Shown here: positions 59,701-64,000 of the stretch, one piece after another
How positions within the stretch are numbered: the first letter of the stretch is position 1
Layout: every line of letters begins with the position of its first letter
Assembly (NCBI GenBank): GCA_012932295.1
Contig: JAAONU010000006.1
Location: 32,142,882-32,206,881 of the forward strand
Direction of reading: 5' to 3'
Source of the DNA: Cyclina sinensis
Taxonomy: Eukaryota; Mollusca; Bivalvia; Venerida; Veneridae
Length of the DNA stretch: 64,000 nucleotides
Position numbers and translations under genes: made by a program
Notes under the pieces: model-generated
Seen by the model: only the letters and a program-made list of their open reading frames with translations
What the model was told of the DNA's origin: nothing
The model's database searches: none

Positions 59701-62457
59701 GGTTGTGTAATCTTCTATAACTTTAAGTCTAGTCAAAGGTTTATGACAGTGTTTTTTTTCAGAGCATATAAACCTTGCAGCATCAGACTCTACAGACAGT
59801 CTGGCCATGAAGCTTCTCCAACCAGCATTGCACCTTTAATCACTTGATTACCTTAGTTCAGAGAATACATTCATTTTATACATGTAATACTACATGTATC
59901 ACACCTACAGTCAGATTTTACAACAGGGTACATTTTCAAATAAATGACTGTACCTGAGACCAGTCAAATCTAACAGATGATGGAACAACAACAAGTACTG
60001 GCCATTCACTCCTGTAGTAACATGACAAACATATTGCCTGAATTGTTTTGCCCAGCCCCATATCATCAGCTAGCAACACTCGGCCATTTTTGTGAATTCC
60101 AAAACTGCAATGATTAGAATGTATGGAAAGACAGGTAATTAGTTAAATTCTCACAGCAATTCAAAATATAAGGCAATTTGCATTAAGTTTAAACTTATTA
60201 CTCATCAAATAAGATATTGTACATCAACCAAAGCTTGACAGCCACAGAATAATGGCTGAAAACAAATTTTAGCAAATGTTTCATATCAAGCCAGAGAGGC
60301 ATAAACTAACTCACCTTCATAACTTTTTGTTTCAGAGGGCAATTAGAAATACTCATTTGAGGCCAGTTTGATAATCATTTACCTCAATATGAACAGAAAA
60401 TTTACCTCAATATGAAAGATTTTGTAACTCAAGAAACTATCACTTACCATAGTATAAAAACTCATGTACCAACATTATCAAAATTTTTCCAACTATGAAA
60501 ACAACTTACCTCAGTATGAATAATCATGGTACTTACTTTACACCCTCTCTCTGGAATGACATTAATGAGTTCACCAAGGTCTCGTCAACCCTTGATAGAT
60601 CTGCTATTGGTGGATGTTTTGGTGGCTTCTCTCCCTTTATCTGTGCACTAAACACAGTTATCACCGCTTTAGGTAGCGGCTCAATTTCAACAGCTGGTTT
60701 AAGATTTCTAACAGCTGCCACTGATAAAAAAGAAATAAACAAGAGGGCCAAGTTGACTCTGTGTTGTTCAACTGAACAAATAACGACACTTTTAGCTGTA
60801 GAAAGATGTAAAAAATAGCTCCAAGTGAAGATCTTCAAAGGTTATGACATTTACCTTTCTAACAAGTACATTTCAATTTCAGGCTTGTCAAGACAACTTT
60901 AGATAATTATTAATTTGTAAATGAGTGTGAGAAAATTCACTGAGTTAGCAACAAACAATAACAGTAATTCTACTGAATGAAAATAGCTTTCATCTTAATA
61001 GGGAAATTACCAATATTGTGCAAGAATTTCAAAGACATTACAAACTCTGGAAAATTCAGCAAAATTATCATTTCTACTTACTGAAACTATTGTATTCAGA
61101 GAGCTGAAAAGACCATCTTTTTGAAACTGCATCTAAAATACATGAACATTATGGTGTTAAAAGCAAAATGAACAATTTTATCACTAGATGATGAAATGGT
61201 TACAACACAGGTTTATAGATTTTTTTCTTTTTAAATCAATATCTAAGGAAAGACATCAAAATAACTATGGACCTCCCAAATGTATTCGTTATCAAGCATC
61301 CAGAGAAGATAAAATGTATTCTTTAAAATGTAGCAATGAAACTCTATATATGAAAAGAAAAATATCTAAAAACTTACCATACAACTTTGTCTTCATGCAT
61401 TTGAACAGTTCTATTAAAGGAGCACTATATCCCACCACAACTTCAAATGTTTCCCTTGAGACCAGGAAGCAGCCTCCTTTAACAGGGGTACCAGTAAATT
61501 TCATAAACATATTCTGACTAGATATGCCACTGTCACTGCTTTTTGCACTTTCCTGATGGCTATGTTGCACAGAGCTGTTAGAATCGCACTTAAAATTGCT
61601 GGAAGATGTACTAGTACTACTACTGTTGCTACTATTTGTAGAATTTTGTGGGTGAGAACTAGGTTTGTTCTGGTCATAAGGAACACCACTGCTCTGGAAT
61701 ATTCTATGGTTATTAATGCCTGTAACATGCTGCCCAACTGCAGCATTACTTTGAACACTTGTGACAGAAGAAAGATTTGGAGTTTTGACTGGACTTTTGC
61801 CCAATTTTTCTGCTCTTTTGGCTAAAGCTTTAAGTCTGTTCTGTTCTATTCTGTCATAATCAATACTTGCTGTAGAACTAACTCCTCCTTTATTTGCAGC
61901 ATTATGATCACCACCTGAATTCCCCACAAAAGAGCCAGACTCTACCATCTGATCAGAGGGCAAATGATTAGTTGACAAGTTAGAAACCATTCTTCCGCTA
62001 GTCTTACTTTCATGCATGCTGTTTTTCGGTACAGCAGTACTGTTTGTAGCACAGGATTTAGAAACAGTAGATGAACCATCATAAGATTTATCATTGCCAA
62101 CTGAAAATAAAGCAGCTGATTTTTGCTGAGTTTTAACTATGCCACTAACAGGACCTGCAACATTCTCAGTTTTATTTATGCTGTTCCCTGGTCCTTTAAA
62201 TTGGCTGTAAGATCCTTGTGTCTTATCTTTGTTATTCACTGTGCCCATTGTACTGAACTGGATGAAATGTTTGGTCCATCATGAGCTTTCCTAGAAGAGA
62301 TTCCCTGGTAAGGAACTGTTGAACTTTTGGGTGCTTGCAACTTTCCTGTGGAACTTGTTGGTGCTTGCAACTTTTCTGCTCGTTTTGCAAGCGCTTTTCT
62401 CTTGTTTTCTTCTATCCTTCTAAGCTGTTCTTCTGTTAATTTTCCAGACATTATCTT
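49245..62457 (-). CDS. SMARCAL1: SMARCAL1 (HARP) annealing helicase, 16 coding exons
   Basis: Coding exons on the minus strand, 5' to 3': 62457-61378 (ATG at 62451), 61132-61082, 60720-60537, 60104-59954, 58613-58452, 57976-57911, 55724-55587, 55000-54921, 54267-54135, 53732-53662, 53266-53167, 52825-52640, 51937-51837, 50719-50632, 50317-50197, 49543-49245. All 15 junctions keep phase and use GT-AG. The ~1,000-residue product is an SNF2-family DNA-dependent ATPase that re-anneals RPA-coated single strands and remodels stalled replication forks in the nucleus. Seen in order: RPA-binding motif, one HARP domain, helicase lobes 1 and 2, and an acidic tail. The vertebrate protein has two HARP domains; one is visible here. 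Total exon length is one base short of a multiple of three because of an apparent frameshift in the first coding exon (about 62235-62275). Upstream noncoding exons and the promoter were not identified. Confidence 0.93.
49590..49680. repeat. Short direct duplication in SMARCAL1 intron
   Basis: AATATCACATATA-TGTACAAATAAT-ACCTTCAAA occurs twice head to tail (about 38-42 bp each) with a few differences. Confidence 0.7.
50720..51235. repeat. Minisatellite made from the acceptor and first bases of SMARCAL1 coding exon 14
   Basis: About ten degenerate units of 40-50 bases resemble TGTATCATAGGCCTGAAACA (plus-strand reading) followed by AAACAAGGTTTGAGATCTTC. On the gene strand each unit therefore has a pyrimidine-rich stretch, TTTCAG, and a copy of the GCCTATGATACAG that opens coding exon 14. 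In-frame echoes of PMIQKK (PMIRKS, PMISKT, PVIQKK) can be read across the array. It lies wholly in the intron between coding exons 13 and 14, directly before the true acceptor. Confidence 0.75.
51837..55000 (-). CDS. SMARCAL1: SMARCAL1 coding exons 8-13: helicase lobe 2
   Basis: The exon at 55000-54921 starts [20 protein letters not shown] and ends with a weak donor (CG|GTTTTT), confirmed by phase to the next exon ([20 protein letters not shown]). The exons at 53732, 53266 and 52825 carry [39 protein letters not shown] (motif IV), [14 protein letters not shown] and [20 protein letters not shown] (motif V), then FAELFWNPG. The exon at 51937-51837 carries [20 protein letters not shown] (motif VI with the arginine finger). 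All motifs expected of an active SNF2 ATPase are intact. Confidence 0.92.
55587..60720 (-). CDS. SMARCAL1: SMARCAL1 coding exons 3-7: helicase lobe 1
   Basis: The exon at 60720-60537 gives [20 protein letters not shown] and the Q-motif-like LMSFQREGV. The exon at 60104-59954 gives [18 protein letters not shown] (motif I, Walker A) and [15 protein letters not shown] (motif Ia). The exon at 58613-58452 gives [20 protein letters not shown]. The exon at 57976-57911 gives [19 protein letters not shown] (motif II; DECH instead of the DESH found in human SMARCAL1). The exon at 55724-55587 gives [20 protein letters not shown] (motif III). These blocks bind ATP and one DNA strand. Confidence 0.92.
56085..57155. 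repeat. Tandem repeat, ~163-bp units, in SMARCAL1 intron between coding exons 6 and 7
   Basis: Five to six degenerate units share, in order: ATTCCTGT(A/T)A-GTTTTATGACCCT, GTGTTGGCTGAG-GTTGTGACA, AAGTTT-TGGTA-CAATTTTCACTAAAT, AAGGGCCATAACTCTG and a 'GGAGGGAGA-(A/T)-AAAAACCCCAG' end. A (CAGA)n tract at about 57128-57150 closes the array. Noncoding. The 'ttcactaaatcaagggccataactctg' phrase is one I associate with molluscan repeats. Confidence 0.75.
58670..59035. mobile_element. Diverged copy of the 15559-15944 MITE, in a SMARCAL1 intron
   Basis: Read on the plus strand it matches the reverse complement of 15559-15944 almost end to end: TCGGAAACCCATGTTTGATC, CATTC-(A/G)TTTCACTCTATT, GAATAATTCATTACCTA, GTTACTTCCCTTTGCTAAT, CAATCT-GCA-TCAATT, GGAATATGTTCCGGGG. 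Differences are scattered through its length. It lies between coding exons 4 and 5, in opposite relative orientation to the other copy. No clear target duplication remains. Confidence 0.7.
61378..62457 (-). CDS. SMARCAL1: SMARCAL1 coding exon 1: RPA-binding motifs and first part of HARP domain
   Basis: The acceptor TTTTTTTTTCAG precedes AAGATAATG. Residues 5-30 contain [19 protein letters not shown], the RPA32-binding helix known from SMARCAL1. About 200 residues later a second, near-identical helix appears: [20 protein letters not shown]. The linker is Ser/Asn/Thr-rich and of low complexity. The exon ends in the HARP domain: [20 protein letters not shown], then [17 protein letters not shown], and continues in the 61132-61082 exon ([17 protein letters not shown]). 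The frame shifts between SSSVQW and GTVNNKD near 62250. A 20-base GT...AG string sits there but is too short to be an intron. Confidence 0.88.
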
Positions 62458-63170
62458 CTGAAAAAAAAACCCACAGAAAACAAGAATGTTAAATGCCTTT
62501 TTTAAAAATAAAATCATATAAAATTCACAACAAATGAATGCTATAAGAAAGATACTATTTTTAAAATCTGATCACATAATAAAAACAATTACTCAAAGTC
62601 AACTTATATATCTACTTTTTCTTAAACTGTGCATGGAATAAAAAACTCTGTACTTAATATCTAAAAAAACTGACAGCAATGTAATTATAGGAACAGCTGA
62701 AAGAATTCAATCTGATTCAAGCTAAGTATCATCTGCTGAAAAGCTTTCTAATATAAGTCATTTGACAAGGGTTTAATGCAATTTGAGCAAATAATACAGA
62801 ATAATGTTATGGCTGATCTTAAAACTATCAAGAACAAACATACGAGAAGTAATTTTTCACAACTTGACATAACTGACAACTGCAGAGAACATGTGAAGGC
62901 TGAAAAGTTTATCAAATGCTCAAAATGGCACACTTTTTCTGATAGAAACTCTTGATGAAAATACGCTCATATGTTTTGAATTATTTTTTTTCTGGTATCC
63001 TATGAAATATGTCTAGAAAAAAAGCTTTCAAACTGCTTTAAAAAGTGGGCCTTTAACAACTCACATGTAAAGACAGCAAGACTTTGATTAGGTGCACACT
63101 TAATAATCATGAGCTTAGAAAATATGTTGCTGCCTTTCAGTGTGGGAATAACTATCCCCTTACCAAATAT
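62458..63170. other. 5' region of SMARCAL1, no coding
   Basis: An intron or upstream region preceding the acceptor of the first coding exon. No exon, CpG-rich promoter or TATA box was recognised. Confidence 0.4.
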
Positions 63171-63173
63171 CTT

Positions 63174-63400
63174 ATAACTTACAAGTCACTTTTATAACTA
63201 GCTTGTAAGTCACTTAGTCAATTCACCTATAAGCCACTTATATGTATTTTAAATGCAAATTAGATGTAAGTGACATATAAGTTACTTACATCTCACTTAT
63301 AAGTCTATTGTAAGTCACTTATAAGTCACTTATAAGTGTATATGTAACTTACTTATAAGTCACTTAAATGTCAGTTATAAGTTACTTATATGTCAAATAG
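63174..63400. repeat. Palindromic minisatellite (ACTTATAAGT-type)
   Basis: About 16-18 degenerate 10-14-bp units of the form AAGTCACTTATAAGT are packed end to end. The core ACTTATAAGT is self-complementary, so the array can form many alternative hairpins. It lies roughly 720-950 bases upstream of the first SMARCAL1 coding exon. Confidence 0.8.
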
Positions 63401-64000
63401 TTATATATATATCCCAACTCAGAGTATTTGTCACATTCTAAATTGCAGTTGAATTTAGGTCATGGTTTTCTAGTTTTTCAGACCTGAAAAGTAAAGAATA
63501 TAATAATTAGTAAAATTACATCTTGCAAGTAAAGCTGATGTTCTTGATAATATTTTATTAGGACAGTCTAGAAGATACCTATGTTAACTCATTAATTCTG
63601 TCGTCTGTCTGCTGCTCATTTTTATTGTCTGTTTTTGCATCTTTCTGGAAGAGGTTATAAGTTCTATTGCACAACGTAAGTATAATAAATTTTTATCTCA
63701 AAAATTGTCTATACAGAATATGTGCAAAATTCTTTCTGTAAGTGTTTACTTATATATGAATGTGGTCAGTTTACCTCATTTCAAATTTGTTACATGACTT
63801 GCTGGTTAAAAAACAAATAAAAAAACATACAATTTATTATTCATCAAAGAATTGAGAAAATTTCAAAAGTAAATTGCTTCCATCATTGAACAATATTTAT
63901 TTAACATAACAATCTTCAAAGTTTTCCTTTTTCATTTCCATTCTTCTCAACTCATTCAGATGACATATTATTCAGAACTCAAAATAAACAGGAAGTGTTT
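63401..64000. other. Noncoding, right edge of window
   Basis: AT-rich. A candidate acceptor on the minus strand (CTTTACTTTTCAG at about 63485-63497) could start a noncoding exon of SMARCAL1, but nothing confirms it. Confidence 0.35.

Noticed and set aside
62236..62275. A 20-base GT...AG intron to restore the SMARCAL1 frame
   Set aside because: Far below the minimum intron size in animals. Recorded as an apparent frameshift instead.

Overview
The window is a piece of an animal nuclear genome. It is AT-rich, its genes have canonical GT-AG introns, and it is crowded with LINEs, cut-and-paste DNA transposons, MITEs, tRNA-derived SINE-like units and short tandem repeats. The repeat style, the two-gene Harbinger element, an ISL2EU-like remnant and a secreted GH5-family protein are together most compatible with a lophotrochozoan, probably a bivalve mollusc. 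That placement is inferred from memory of such genomes and was not tested by search.

Layout. 1-4.8 kb: an L1/Tx1-like LINE on the minus strand (ORF1-like frame, then the start of ORF2), with a 429-bp MITE sitting in the first codons of ORF2. 5.0-17.7 kb: a second, different minus-strand LINE, split inside its endonuclease domain by a 7.8-kb Harbinger-superfamily element (7754-15543, 18-bp perfect inverted repeats, TAA on both sides) and then by a ~385-bp MITE (15559-15944, 11-bp target duplication). The Harbinger element carries a broken transposase gene (+), a multi-exon Myb/SANT-like DNA-binding gene (-) and an unexpected F-box-type reading frame (-). 17.88-18.13 kb: the 3' end of a decayed GH5-family gene. 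18.65-19.50 kb: a MITE with TAA duplications. 20-34 kb: mostly noncoding, with three perfect short tandem duplications, a long hairpin, a candidate promoter with first exon near 25.2 kb, and an internally deleted ISL2EU-like transposon at 27.7-28.56 kb. 34.7-35.2 kb: a trimer of a tRNA-derived repeat. 36.03-37.10 kb: an intact single-exon gene for a secreted GH5-family protein. 37-48 kb: noncoding, with SINE-like units, a well-formed tRNA-Ile(AAU) gene (46195-46268) and a ~650-bp inverted-repeat element.

49.2-62.5 kb (minus) holds the one large conserved host gene: SMARCAL1/HARP, an SNF2-family annealing helicase, in 16 coding exons that could be joined by phase. Its N-terminus has the RPA-binding motif and a second copy of it about 200 residues later. 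There is one HARP domain, a full two-lobed helicase and a C-terminal tail with PIP-box-like motifs. One apparent frameshift in the first coding exon and a minisatellite built from the acceptor of coding exon 14 are the odd points.

The two host protein genes (GH5 and SMARCAL1) appear functionally unrelated. The rest of the window is a record of nested transposition, in which several insertions can be undone exactly because the interrupted LINE frames rejoin.
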